A stretch of DNA of 64,000 nt from NCBI GenBank assembly GCA_964020155.1, contig OZ026552.1, positions 4,444,048 through 4,508,047 of the forward strand. The letters run 5' to 3'. Positions within the stretch are counted from its first letter, which is position 1; each line of letters starts with the position of its first letter. Shown here one piece after another: positions 20,729-30,257 of this stretch. The position numbers and the translations under genes are program-made. The notes beneath the pieces were generated by a model, which saw nothing but the letters and a program-made list of their open reading frames with translations, was not told the DNA's origin and ran no database searches. This stretch comes from Chondrilla cf. caribensis (lineage: Eukaryota > Porifera > Demospongiae > Chondrillida > Chondrillidae).

Positions 20729-21266
20729 CACCACACTGTACACCTGTGTATTGGTAGACACCACACTGTACCCCTGTGTATTGGTATACACCACACTGTA
20801 CCCCTGTGTATCGGTAGACACCACACTGTACCCCTGTGTATCGGTAGACACCACACTGTACCCCTGTGTATCGGTAGACACCACACTGTATCCTGTGTAT
20901 TGGTAGACACCACACTGTAGCCCTGCATGTGTATTGGTAGTCACCACACTGTACCCCTGTGTATCGGTAGACACCACACTGTATCCTGTGTATTGGTAGA
21001 CACCACACTGTACCCCTGTGTATTGGTAGACACCGCACTGTACCCCTGTGTATTGGTAGACACCACACTGTATCCTGTGTATTGGTAGACACCACACTGT
21101 AGCCCTGCATGTGTATTGGTAGTCACCACACTGTACCCCTGTGTATTGGTAGACACCACGCTGTAGCCCTGTGTATTGGTAGTCACCACACTGTACCCCT
21201 GTGTATTGGTAGTCACCACACTGTATCCCTGTGTATTGGTAGACACCACACTGTACCCCTGTGTAT
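20729..21266. repeat. 30-bp minisatellite, about 18 units (array 1)
   Basis: The unit begins CACCACACTGTACCCC and continues TGTGTATTGGTAGA. Some units are expanded by a CATG insertion or have lost bases. Because the unit is a multiple of three, several frames stay open, but this is not protein-like sequence. It sits about 725 bp upstream of gene B inside ASCC3 intron 6. Confidence 0.95.
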
Positions 21267-21639
21267 GTATGTGTAGAACATAAACATGTTTTGGGGGACC
21301 TGAAGTGAAACAGTGAGAATTTGATGTGAATTGAATTGAATTAAGGGAATTGAAGTGGATAACAATCTTGATGAAAAGTGTTCTCATTGTCCCATTGACC
21401 ATCAATGGTACTCAATGTAGTCACTGAACAATGAACAATACAACTCAGGTCACCGTCAACAACAGCTTGTATGATTGTTGTCCATATGCCAATGCTATAC
21501 AGGTGCAGCATGAATGGTGTATTTCCCACAATTGTCATTGAGGTGTAAGTTATAATTGTTGCATTGTTAGATATTGAATGATACCTGCAGTATGTGCACG
21601 TGTTTGATTGTTGGTGTTTCATGGCTTACTCATACATAG
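21267..21639. other. Conserved spacer between minisatellite and ASCC3 exon 7 (unit 1)
   Basis: About 370 bp, nearly the same in all four units (36566, 49826, 58816). No gene is supported. It ends in the acceptor of ASCC3 exon 7 (CATACATAG). Confidence 0.65.
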
Positions 21640-21779
21640 GTGAGCAGGTGTCTGAAGGAGGTAGGAGATCAAAAGGTCAAGGACACCACTACTCCATTAA
21701 TCCAAGTGAACTGCATCCACATGTCTATGACACTTTAGCTGGTGTTACCCACTCGGCAGCTGTTGTGGCAGGTGCCAAT
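21640..21779 (+). pseudogene. ASCC3: ASCC3 exon 7 with internal deletion (unit 1)
   Basis: The acceptor CATACATAG and donor AAT|GTGGGT flank a 140-nt exon; the intact homologue at 59189-59527 is 339 nt. The missing 199 nt encode the GCQIVVQ...LARKEK helical part and are not a multiple of three, so the remaining GHHYSINPSELHPHVYD part is out of frame with the exon start. It is a broken copy. Confidence 0.85.
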
Positions 21780-21837
21780 GTGGGTTGTTTTATGGTGCAC
21801 TGCTCACTTAAATGTTCTTGTACACTTACATACATGT

Positions 21838-21952
21838 ACACGCACATGCACACACACACATACACTCACATGTACCCACAGACACACACACACATACACT
21901 CACATGTACACACAGACACACACACACAGGCACGCACGCACACACACACGTA

Positions 21953-22017
<65 letters not shown>

Positions 22018-22100
22018 AGGGAGGGAGGGAGGGAGGGAGGGAGGGAGGGAGGGAGGGAGGGAGGGAGGGAGGGAGGGAGGGAGGGAGGGAGGGAGGGAGG

Positions 22101-22156
<56 letters not shown>

Positions 22157-22200
22157 GAGAGAGAGGGAGAGAGAGAGAGAGAGGGAGAGAGAGAGAGAGA
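21838..22200. repeat. CA tract followed by a 230-bp GA/GGGA polypurine tract
   Basis: CA-rich microsatellite to about 21970, then uninterrupted purines: (GA)n, about 24 GGGA units (22009-22108), then (GA)n again with GGGA interruptions. It lies in ASCC3 intron 7. Confidence 0.97.
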
Positions 22201-22252
22201 TTCACTTATTCCTACTTCAATTTAATCGTCATTCATCACTTCACTGGTGCAG

Positions 22253-22595
22253 ATTAGTCTTCCAGCCACTGCTATTAAGAAAGGCACACCCACCTATACT
22301 GAAGTAAAACTACCTGTCGGGACCAGCCACACCCCACGCTCCCATGCCTGATATTGGAATCGAGAAAGTCAAGGTTTCTGGTCTCGACGAAATGGCCCGG
22401 ATGGCCTTTCAGGGGACAAAATCCCTCAATCTTATCCAGTACATAGTGTACAACCAGGCCTACCACACCAACGAGAACTTTCTGATTTGTGCTCCCACGG
22501 GTGCAGGGAAGACCAACATTGCCATGCTCACTGTCCTGAGAGAACTGAAGTTCCATTTGACTCCAGAAGGTAACATAAAGAAGAATGAATTCAAG
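22253..22595 (+). pseudogene. ASCC3: ASCC3 exon 8 with first-helicase Walker A (unit 1), frameshifted
   Basis: The exon follows the acceptor TGGTGCAG and ends AAG|GTGAAG after IKKNEFK. It encodes the start of the first Ski2-like helicase cassette: LDEMARMAFQG, then NENFLICAPTGAGKTNIAML with the intact Walker A (DNA 22491-22514). The first third (TPTYTEVKLP) and the rest are in different frames because of a 7-nt insertion near 22335 relative to the copy at 37728. ASCC3 unwinds alkylated DNA and helps split collided ribosomes in the ASC-1 complex. No downstream helicase exons follow: after about 22740 the sequence jumps to CSTF2 material. Confidence 0.85.
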
Positions 22596-22910
22596 GTGAA
22601 GCAACCACCCTTGGGCGGTCTACATACTTGCTTTTCATGCATAACAAATTTTGCAATGGTACACTCCACTTATGCAGTTGTTACCTTGAAGATGGTTGTC
22701 ATGAAAACAGTTTATTTGAGAATTATTTTGTACACACACATGCATGCACACACACACACAGTGTACAAGTGGGCCAGTATTAAGAAATTCATGATAGAAG
22801 AAATTGGTTGAACCACGTACAAGTCCTCTCAAATTATCTAGCTCTGTGTTTGTTCATACGTTGCAGTTGCTTAAGCTGTTAATTGTTCATGTGTAACATA
22901 ATGATTATAG
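22596..22910. other. Rearrangement junction, ASCC3 intron 8 to CSTF2 3'UTR/intron 7
   Basis: From about 22761 to 22866 the sequence matches the CSTF2 3'-flanking segment seen at 51175-51275. Then, at 22867, it matches CSTF2 intron 7 (AAGCTGTTAATTGTTCATGT). No gene is present; this is a stack of two breakpoints. Confidence 0.7.
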
Positions 22911-23050
22911 ATGAGGAAGAAAAGGAAGAACTCATTAAGCAAGTTTTGAGTCTCAGTGACGAACAGGTTGCCCTGCTACCTCCTGACCAGAGAGAGAGTA
23001 TTATTCAACTGAGGGAGCAGCTGAAGAAGCAGGCAATGGCAGGATTGTAG
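22911..23050 (+). pseudogene. CSTF2: Duplicate of CSTF2 exon 8 (copy 2)
   Basis: 140 nt, the same length as the original at 7430-7569, with acceptor TTATAG and a TAG stop. It encodes the C-terminal QVLSLSDEQVALLPPDQR domain with no disruption. The other seven CSTF2 exons are absent here. It could only be used as an alternative last exon reached by long-range splicing, for which there is no evidence. Confidence 0.9.
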
Positions 23051-23570
23051 ACAGTGTCATGTTCATTCTGTTTCTTTTATTGCGTCAAGTTAAGTTTAGT
23101 TTCTGAATGACACTGTCTAATGTCTGCTACTGGTCAACTATAGGACTTTGTAAGTCAGTTGTGGAATATTGTAGGAATGTGATAAAATCACCGTTTTCAA
23201 GAAACTTGATAATGATTCCACAGTGTATGTGTGTGGACACTGGTACTTGTTGTGGTGTATCTGTGGGCCCATGTTAAGCAATTCATGGTATTGTTAAATT
23301 AGGCCGTCTCGAATTGTCTAGATCTGTGTTAGTTCATGTTGTAAACTAGAGCTAATTTGGGAAAACTTGTGAAATTTACATAATGGGAAAATTTGTATGT
23401 GTCAGTATACCATGTATAGCGCATCCTGTAAGTATAATGTTATTAGCAATATTGTGCATTGTGTGTGCAAGCAATGTCGGTACCGCCATAGACAGTCCTA
23501 TACCATGATGCATGGTTATATTTCCCATCAATTCTTGTCATATCCGCATGCATATGATTAGGTGCATATT
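23051..23570. other. CSTF2 3'-flank copy (unit 2)
   Basis: Homologous to 7570-8082. No gene is seen. Confidence 0.7.
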
Positions 23571-23669
23571 GGTCCTTATCCAGCTAGTGTTACAGAAAAT
23601 GTTGGAGCATGATGAGAGTATTGTAGCATCCACATTGGAGAACCCAGGAGTATATATTACTACATGGAG
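23571..23669 (+). pseudogene. ASCC3: ASCC3 exon 4/exon 5 relic (unit 2)
   Basis: A few bases of exon 4 (GGTCCTTATCCAGCTAGTG) are joined directly to the exon 5 part ACAGAAAATGTTGGAGC, removing everything between. Exon 5 also has a small insertion before the donor GGAG|GTAGGT. It is a clear dead fragment. Confidence 0.8.
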
Positions 23670-24404
23670 GTAGGTGGAGTTGAGAGTGTGCAGTGTAACA
23701 TACAACTGTACAGAAGCCCTCTCTCTTGTACTGTACATATGTATGTTACAATGCATACATTACCATAGTCTGAGGTCCAGCCTCTCTAAATTGTACATTT
23801 GGTCCTCACCACACATGGTTGTCTTGTGATACTACATCCATGATATCCATGATATGCAACATGTCTGCCTTACTCCTGAGGTATTAAATGCATACCACTT
23901 GTCACACTGTATACTTTTTGCATACTCACGTACGTACATACATAAAATGTATATGTATGCATAATGCTAACAGGAGTTTTTATGTTTACAGAGCATATGA
24001 TTCCAATATCCCATATAAAATATTATATATACCGTATGTACATATATACTGTACCTACATACTGTACATACCAATTGTTACTTGGTGTACTTTTTGGATG
24101 CTTATGTACGTGTTACATGTGTGTTACAGTGCGTATGATTTTATCGTCACATGTATATACAAGAGATATGTACACCACAGCTAGGCATTCACTCTTCAGA
24201 GGAAGCTGTTTTGGGTATTAAATTTTTTAACTTACAATTGTTCATGTATAAGACACCCCATACATTCTCTGTATGTACTTGATAATGTGTAGAGAGTGTT
24301 ACAAAAGTATTTTTGTCTGCATAACATATGCACATATCTCTCTCCACATTGGTCTAAATCATCTAGATTGTCTTCTAGTACATATTGCATATATACATTA
24401 TGTA
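23670..24404. other. ASCC3 intron relic left of the transposon (unit 2)
   Basis: AT-rich, homologous to 38001-38690. It includes a degenerate exon-6 site (GATATGCAACATGTCTGCC...GAG) without an acceptor AG. No gene is seen. Confidence 0.65.
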
Positions 24405-25685
24405 AGGTAAGGTGCCCTAATTTCGGACACGCCCTAATTCCGGACAATCCCAACATCAACGCAAATCGCCGGGCTTAGATAGAACGCAACCTATTTTTTC
24501 ATATATCAAATTGTACCTTTGTCTTTGCCCTTCAATATGATACTAACCACTTGGCTGTAGCTCAACTTTCTGTGACACAAATCGCCGTTAAGCATTCATC
24601 GTGGGCGATAAGAGTGTCGGCTAAGGCGTCGAAACTTTCCTCTAACCCACGATTGGAGATGCCTACTGTAGATTTTAGTGTGTCATTTCTTACCTTAGTC
24701 CTTGCTCCTCGCAATGATGTTAGCCACTCTGCCGCGGATTGCGTTTCTTTTAGAAAATCGCCGTACATTTCCTAGCGTAGAGGCGCTAAAATTGCCATAA
24801 TAATATTCAAATTAAGTTAAGCGCCGTGTAATCGATTAATAACAATTTAAAATTTATGCACTTGTTTGCTAAACGGCTACAGCCATCACAGGAGCAGTAC
24901 GCTCCATAAACAAAAAGAGTGAGAGTGAAACTGCATGCAGAAAGAGAGGCACTAACTAATGATGAATTGATGGAATATCTAAGCAGCAAGAATAAAGAAG
25001 TGAAGAAAAAGGGAAAAGGACACAGAGCGAACCAATCACTCAAAAGAAGCAAAGTTACCAAGTCCAGAAGATGAAGAAAACGAAGATGAAGAAAAGGAAG
25101 TAAATGAAGACGAAGAAGAGGCAGTAAATGAAGACAAAGACATCAATCAATGCTTCAATTGTAGTGGTGTTTACATAGATGGTGAGGAACGGGAATGGGT
25201 TGGATGTGATAACTGCTACCGATGGTACCACTACAAATGCGTTGGGTTCAAGAGGCTACCTAAGAAAACAAAAAAGTTTGCATGTCATTCATGTCACTAA
25301 CTTGGTTAAAGCTTAACATATTTGTTAATTTCCATGAATTTTCTTACAAGTAATGTAAAATAAGCAGATTTTTTTTATACTAGTATAACGCGAGACCTTC
25401 AGATTCCTATCTTACCTTTTTAAACAGATTTCCATTCGTCTGGGTAGTCACGATATTTCGCGTTGGTGCGCGTGTCCGGAAATAGGGCAAATATGGCGTT
25501 TACACCTTTACGCTTTCCTTGACGCCGCCTGACTGCAGGAAGCATTCGTCATCAAATTCGCTTCGGACGCGAAGAGACTATACCACAGGGTATGTTTTAA
25601 AAAACTTTTATTCTCCGCTGTTTTATAACTCACGCCGTACGGACGGCCACTTTTGAAGTTTGTCCGGAATTAGGGCACTTTACCT
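24405..25685. mobile_element. TA-flanked pogo/Tc1-mariner-like DNA transposon, non-autonomous
   Basis: Terminal inverted repeats: left AGGTAAGGTGCCCTAATTTC, right (reverse complement) AGGTAAAGTGCCCTAATTCC. TA lies on both sides (24403-24404, 25686-25687). The homologous unit at 38680-38690 has the uninterrupted empty site TATGTAAATG, so both ends are exact. A second GCCCTAATTCCGGACA follows the left TIR at 24431. About 1.28 kb; a PHD-finger ORF remains near the right end, but no DDE transposase core is seen. Confidence 0.85.
25151..25300 (+). pseudogene. PHD-finger remnant of the transposon ORF
   Basis: Fifty codons ending in TAA. The Cys/His pattern is C-x2-C-x14-C-x2-C-x4-H-x2-C-x13-C-x2-C (CFNC ... 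CDNC, YRWYHYKC, CHSC), which fits a C4HC3 PHD zinc finger. It follows a Glu/Asp-rich stretch in the same frame; further upstream the frame hits a stop. C-terminal zinc fingers of this kind occur in some pogo-like transposases, hence the assignment. A host-derived captured finger is the alternative. Confidence 0.65.
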
Positions 25686-25793
25686 TAAATGTAATATGTT
25701 GAATGAAATCAATTCTGTAAAGTCCATATGCTTGTTTCTTTATATATTTCTACAATAATATTATATAATACTAGATATAATATTTGTATGCAG

Positions 25794-26007
25794 TATACCA
25801 TAAAGCGGGAAATTTTTGCAGGACAAAATTTTCACAGATTTTGTGGTTGGCCCAACATCCATGAAAATAAAATCCGCAAATTAGGCATAATTATGTTCTC
25901 ATTCTGCATGGTAAGCCAGCATCCACAAATATTTTATCCGGGAATTTTCATTTTTGAAGCCATCTACAAAAATTTTGTCCCGTGAAAATTTCCCACTATA
26001 CGGTATA
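25794..26007. mobile_element. MITE-like element, family 2 (copy 2)
   Basis: Left end TATACCATAAAGCGGGAAAT; right end, reverse-complemented, TATACCGTATAGTGGGAAAT. Non-coding, homologous to 9038-9240. Confidence 0.65.
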
Positions 26008-26320
26008 TTATATCTCATTGGATATACATACCGTTACAGTATTGTACACATAGTTTTTTGCTCAAACTGATTATTTCTTCACTTTTATGAATAATTTCAG
26101 CTTATAATAATAATACAGTACAATTGCAATGATATAATCATTCACTATGTGAAGTACATACACTTGTGTGCAAGCAGCTTTAAATTTGTGGGTCAATAAT
26201 ACGTGGTATAATGCAATATGTGAATAACAGGCCTCGTGCAATAACTATGAACAGTCTTACAATACATAATAATATTATGCAAGTCAATCCAGGTGATTAT
26301 CGGTTTATAAGATGCGTTAA

Positions 26321-29300
26321 CTACATCTCTGTTGTTTCTTCTCTTGTCTCATCTTCAGTTTCTCCTCTTGTCTCATCATCTCTATTGTGCTCACTGTCAC
26401 TCTCTTCTCCACTGCTACTGCTACTGCTGGGGTACTCCTCACTGTTGAAGCACATACTAGCAGACAAGTAGTGGATCTGTACTGGGGTACTATCAGAAGT
26501 GTCACCCTGATTCCTTCTAGCTCTTCTCTCCCTCCTCCTCTCTCTCAATTCAATGTATCTCTCTCGAAGTGTGTCCATTTTATGCCGTGTACTTTCAGGC
26601 AGAGGGAAGTAGTGGTAGGTATGGTGGACAGTGACTGCAATGAGTTGGGCCAGTGCCAGAGATATGGACAGACACACTCCGACAGTAGTATAGACTGAGC
26701 CTATACTCGTTGATATGGTAGCCACTGTAGTGACGAACATTACATTGAGTAAGTACAAACTATCAATGACTTTTGGCCTGAAAATCTTTGATATTCTTGA
26801 TTTTATCAAATCTCTTCTTGTTATCTTTCTCTCTGGATCAGGTCGGTAGATAGTGACGTTGTCTGTTCTGAAGGGTTCCATCAGAAGTTGTAGTAGTAAA
26901 ATAGATCCTGTAGTGAGAAATATGGTGTATGCTACCACAGGTGTGTTGGTAGTGATGTTCAGAACTATGAATACAATTCTGAAGAGTAGCCTAGTTCCAA
27001 ACCAAAATCCAAATGGGTATTGAAATGCTCCTTGAAAGGCATCGAAAAAGTGACTGAATAATGGTCTTCGTGAGCAGAATTTGTTCTTTATTTGATCTGC
27101 AAATAATGTGACAATCGTGAGTGGGAGAAAGTGTAGTAATAGAGTAAGTAGACACAGAACTCCAACAGCTATGTGTTTCCCCTTAAAGTACTCAAGTTCT
27201 GGTTGATGCAGCCAAACCACTTGATATGTTCCCGAGTCTACACTGTAGATGTGTGCATATTGTAGTCCATAGATGACAGCATTGATGAGTCTCGAGTAAG
27301 TGAGCAGCATGATGGTGGCCAGTAAAGGTACTGATCTTCTTGCAAAATATTGGAAGCGAAATCTGCATTTGAAATTGTGAGAGACTATTGTTATGATAAT
27401 GATAAGAGTAATCAAATAGAAAGGGAAGATGAACTGTACAATGGCCTTAGAGAATTCATCCATTCCATCAAAGAAACATGTTTCCAATCCAAATCCAAGG
27501 TTGATGAGGGCCAGAGGGATGTAGAAAGGTCTAACAGAGTACTTCAGTAGAAACTCGTCCATGATCCCTACAACATTAGCATAGAAGGCAATCCCGATGA
27601 TGTCTCCTTGGAGCACAGTAAAGTTGAACAGAAATAATAAGAGGATGAGTCCAATTCCCGCTACTGCTCCTAAAGGCACCAGAAGCAGTCCAGCAAATGT
27701 ACATTGAGCACATCGAAATGATCCAAACTGTGAACTGGTTCCAGGAGTACATTGACTGCAGAGTAGTCCCTGTCGGTTGCTGTTTTGATCACACTGTATT
27801 GTAGTATTGATGTCTTCTGTAGTCAGTCCAGTAGTCGATATAGTGGAGTTGACAGTGTTACAGTAATGAGAGGGACAGTGGTCAGAGAAGACTAGCTGTT
27901 GACCCAAATACCCCATCCAGTAGTTGTTAGTTGATGATTTGTATGTGATCACTGATCTTATTCCTCTAACAGTGATGGTACATTGAAAGTGATGATTAGA
28001 CAGTAGCTGATTGCAGTCACAAGTGGTCCCATTGTTTGATGGTGATAATTGGAATCCAGAAGGACAGTTCGTACTGACGTCTACAAATATTGTTTTAGTA
28101 AAAGCTAATTGAGCCAGTGGGAGGATTTGTGATCCATACTTTGATTCGCGTATGGCATGTATGTTTGTTTTGAAACTATAATTACTTCCTGGGACACCTG
28201 TTTTCATTGTAAACAATTCGCTACAACCAATACTGTTTACCATTAATTGCTCTTCTTTTGAACCAGTACTGTATTCTGAATCTGAGGTGAATTTTGCACC
28301 TACTACAAACCCATAATCCCCCAATGCCACTAGAGCCACATTCACCAATGATCCAGGATATACAGTTGTAGTAATTACCCCACTATTACAGTCCCATAGG
28401 TTTCTGTCTTCTGGTTGAGTTATATCACAGGAACAAGCAGAGTAAGGCAGGGACCATATTGTGGTCTCATCCCATGAATCGAGTTTCAAAAACCTTCTCT
28501 TTTCATCTTCCTGCATCGTCTTGTTCCCTTCTCGTAATGTCAATGTACAGCTCTGAAGATTAGCATTGAATATCAGATACTGTGGTTTTTTGTCATGACT
28601 GGTCTTCTCCCTAGAACCCCTGTTAGACAGTACAATGCTGGCATTGAAGTATTCCAGGTCGTCTTCACTTATGTACATTCCATTGTCATCGACAAACTGA
28701 AATACACATCTTCCATCATAGCTACCAATGCTGTACTCATTATTATCAACTGAAAGTTGTGCCCAGCTATCATTGTTGTTTGTTATCCTCAAATGAGAAT
28801 TATTATGAAGTAGGATTTTCGAATTTGGTGATATCTTCACTACTGCATTTATGATAGGGTTATCTTCTATTTCCACTATCCCTTTCAATTCAACCAGTAC
28901 ATAATGCAGTGTCATTATTTTAAGGTCTGATTGGTAATCAATTTGCGGTTTATTGTTTGTGAAAATGTTTTGACCTTCAAAGGCCATTAGCAGGTACCCT
29001 ATTGTTTTTCGTTTCATTTTGCTGTCACTTTCATCTGGAAGGTTACAAATGATGAGTGCAAATTCAACAGTGTTATTTACAAATGTACAGTCCACAAATC
29101 TCACATTAGGAATAAATTGCATATTTCCAATTGATGTCTTCTGATAGTTTGCATTATATTCTTCTACAAATATGTATATCAGTTGTAAGGAGTCAGCATT
29201 ATCACGAAAATGTACATTTTCCACCTGTATGTGATGAGGTCCCTGCAACATGAATGTTAGGGCACTCCCACTGTTATTAGTAAATTCGCAGTTTGAAACA

Positions 29301-30133
29301 ACCACCTTATTGCATTGTGTCTTAGTAGCGAAGTGCAGTTTCACCGATGATGTACCATCCCTAAACACACAATAGCCGACGTGCATTGTCACAATATAAG
29401 AGGAATTTTGACATTGAACTGGCCCAACATTATGATTATATTGATGCATTGGAACAACTGTAAGGGATATAATATGGTTATTGTCAATGAACTTTCCGCT
29501 GGCTTGTTGAAATGTAGAGTTCATTACGGTAGCATTAACCAAAGACTGTCCACTAGGTGTATCACCTGGAATGTAGACATCAATGGACAACCCGGCTACA
29601 GTATCAAGCTGACAGATGAAGACATTTCCTCTTGGATTGAGAATCTCCAATCTAACATCTAGTTTCATGGATGTAATTCTTAAGTTCTCTACATTTGTCA
29701 GTCTGAAAGTAAGTTTGTGTACAGAATTCACTCCATTCAAATAGGAACATTTCAAGTTTGTCAGTGTAAAATTCGTTGCATTGTACACAGATAATCCTGT
29801 TGACAGAGAGTTGGACATAATAATGGTGCTACACCATTCCCTTTTAATACCAACGCAGGGATGCTCACCAGTTAGTGTAATATTCATTGTATCCTGGATA
29901 GAAATGTCTACATTCAAGTTATGTTCCCCTTGGAGGAATATCCACCTGGTGTGTGACGTTGAAAAGATGGAAGCGTTATCCCTGGCGTAGCTGTCCAGTG
30001 TTTGACAAGGTGTCCGACCTCCACACTGTGAGGTATGGGGTGCTATCCAGTAGGTGTGCTGTCCATGTACTCCACAGAGTATGGTCAGGTGCACTACAAG
30101 GAGTACTGTACTGTAGCTTGTATTCACTGACAT
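26321..30133 (-). CDS. Beta-helix multi-pass membrane protein, gene C (type 1)
   Basis: Single exon, 1270 aa from the ATG at 30133. The frame is open 31 codons further upstream, but that extension runs through the conserved TATA-like box (30203-30210), and every other copy starts at the position homologous to 30133, so the shorter start is preferred. Type-1 loops are present (SHNFKCRFRFQYFARRS; ADQIKNKFCSRRPLF). The ectodomain is nearly the same as in E (for example NLNVDISIQDTMNITLTGEH) but unlike A beyond the first ~75 residues. The tail has YLSASMCFNSEEYPSSSSSS and the short form of the acidic repeat, ETEDETREETTEM. It is the first gene of pair C-D; the pogo-like element and a family-2 MITE lie just beyond its 3' end. 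Confidence 0.88.
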   Translation of the reverse strand: MSVNTSYSTVLLVVHLTILCGVHGQHTYWIAPHTSQCGGRTPCQTLDSYARDNASIFSTSHTRWIFLQGEHNLNVDISIQDTMNITLTGEHPCVGIKREWCSTIIMSNSLSTGLSVYNATNFTLTNLKCSYLNGVNSVHKLTFRLTNVENLRITSMKLDVRLEILNPRGNVFICQLDTVAGLSIDVYIPGDTPSGQSLVNATVMNSTFQQASGKFIDNNHIISLTVVPMHQYNHNVGPVQCQNSSYIVTMHVGYCVFRDGTSSVKLHFATKTQCNKVVVSNCEFTNNSGSALTFMLQGPHHIQVENVHFRDNADSLQLIYIFVEEYNANYQKTSIGNMQFIPNVRFVDCTFVNNTVEFALIICNLPDESDSKMKRKTIGYLLMAFEGQNIFTNNKPQIDYQSDLKIMTLHYVLVELKGIVEIEDNPIINAVVKISPNSKILLHNNSHLRITNNNDSWAQLSVDNNEYSIGSYDGRCVFQFVDDNGMYISEDDLEYFNASIVLSNRGSREKTSHDKKPQYLIFNANLQSCTLTLREGNKTMQEDEKRRFLKLDSWDETTIWSLPYSACSCDITQPEDRNLWDCNSGVITTTVYPGSLVNVALVALGDYGFVVGAKFTSDSEYSTGSKEEQLMVNSIGCSELFTMKTGVPGSNYSFKTNIHAIRESKYGSQILPLAQLAFTKTIFVDVSTNCPSGFQLSPSNNGTTCDCNQLLSNHHFQCTITVRGIRSVITYKSSTNNYWMGYLGQQLVFSDHCPSHYCNTVNSTISTTGLTTEDINTTIQCDQNSNRQGLLCSQCTPGTSSQFGSFRCAQCTFAGLLLVPLGAVAGIGLILLLFLFNFTVLQGDIIGIAFYANVVGIMDEFLLKYSVRPFYIPLALINLGFGLETCFFDGMDEFSKAIVQFIFPFYLITLIIIITIVSHNFKCRFRFQYFARRSVPLLATIMLLTYSRLINAVIYGLQYAHIYSVDSGTYQVVWLHQPELEYFKGKHIAVGVLCLLTLLLHFLPLTIVTLFADQIKNKFCSRRPLFSHFFDAFQGAFQYPFGFWFGTRLLFRIVFIVLNITTNTPVVAYTIFLTTGSILLLQLLMEPFRTDNVTIYRPDPERKITRRDLIKSRISKIFRPKVIDSLYLLNVMFVTTVATISTSIGSVYTTVGVCLSISLALAQLIAVTVHHTYHYFPLPESTRHKMDTLRERYIELRERRRERRARRNQGDTSDSTPVQIHYLSASMCFNSEEYPSSSSSSGEESDSEHNRDDETRGETEDETREETTEM

Positions 30134-30200
30134 GGTCTTTGGGGAGGGAACTGTTGCAGTTCTTTTCGTAAGGAGAAATGCAATTGCTAAGATCCACTTC

Positions 30201-30257
30201 AGATTAAATAGCTGTGATGATGACAAATATAGTTTCAGTTTAGGGTTATACTTCCTG
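30201..30257 (-). promoter_or_regulatory. Conserved core promoter of gene C
   Basis: Minus strand TATTTAAT at 30203-30210, AAACTGAAACT at 30231-30241, CAGGAAGT at 30250-30257. Confidence 0.6.

Noticed and set aside
20711..21266. CRISPR-like array (regular ~30-bp repeats)
   Set aside because: The repeats are directly adjacent, with no unique spacers, in a eukaryotic intron. This is a minisatellite.
20527..21405. Long open frames repeating TLYPCVL, QGYSVVSTNT or IHHTVPLC
   Set aside because: The 30-bp minisatellite is a multiple of three with no stop in several frames, so all frames stay open. The same applies to arrays at 36159-36702 and 49160-49956.
21341..21622. Minus-strand frame containing GNTPFMLHLYSIGIWTT, present in three units
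   Set aside because: It briefly recalls an ankyrin-like start, but no repeat follows and the unit-4 copy is frameshifted. Conservation is explained by the recent segmental duplication.
24562..24768. 68-residue minus-strand frame inside the pogo-like element
   Set aside because: It has no recognisable transposase motif and overlaps an equally long plus-strand frame. Not supported.
30134..30226. 31-residue N-terminal extension of gene C
   Set aside because: It overlaps the conserved TATA-like box. The other six copies start at the homologous downstream ATG followed by the signal peptide.
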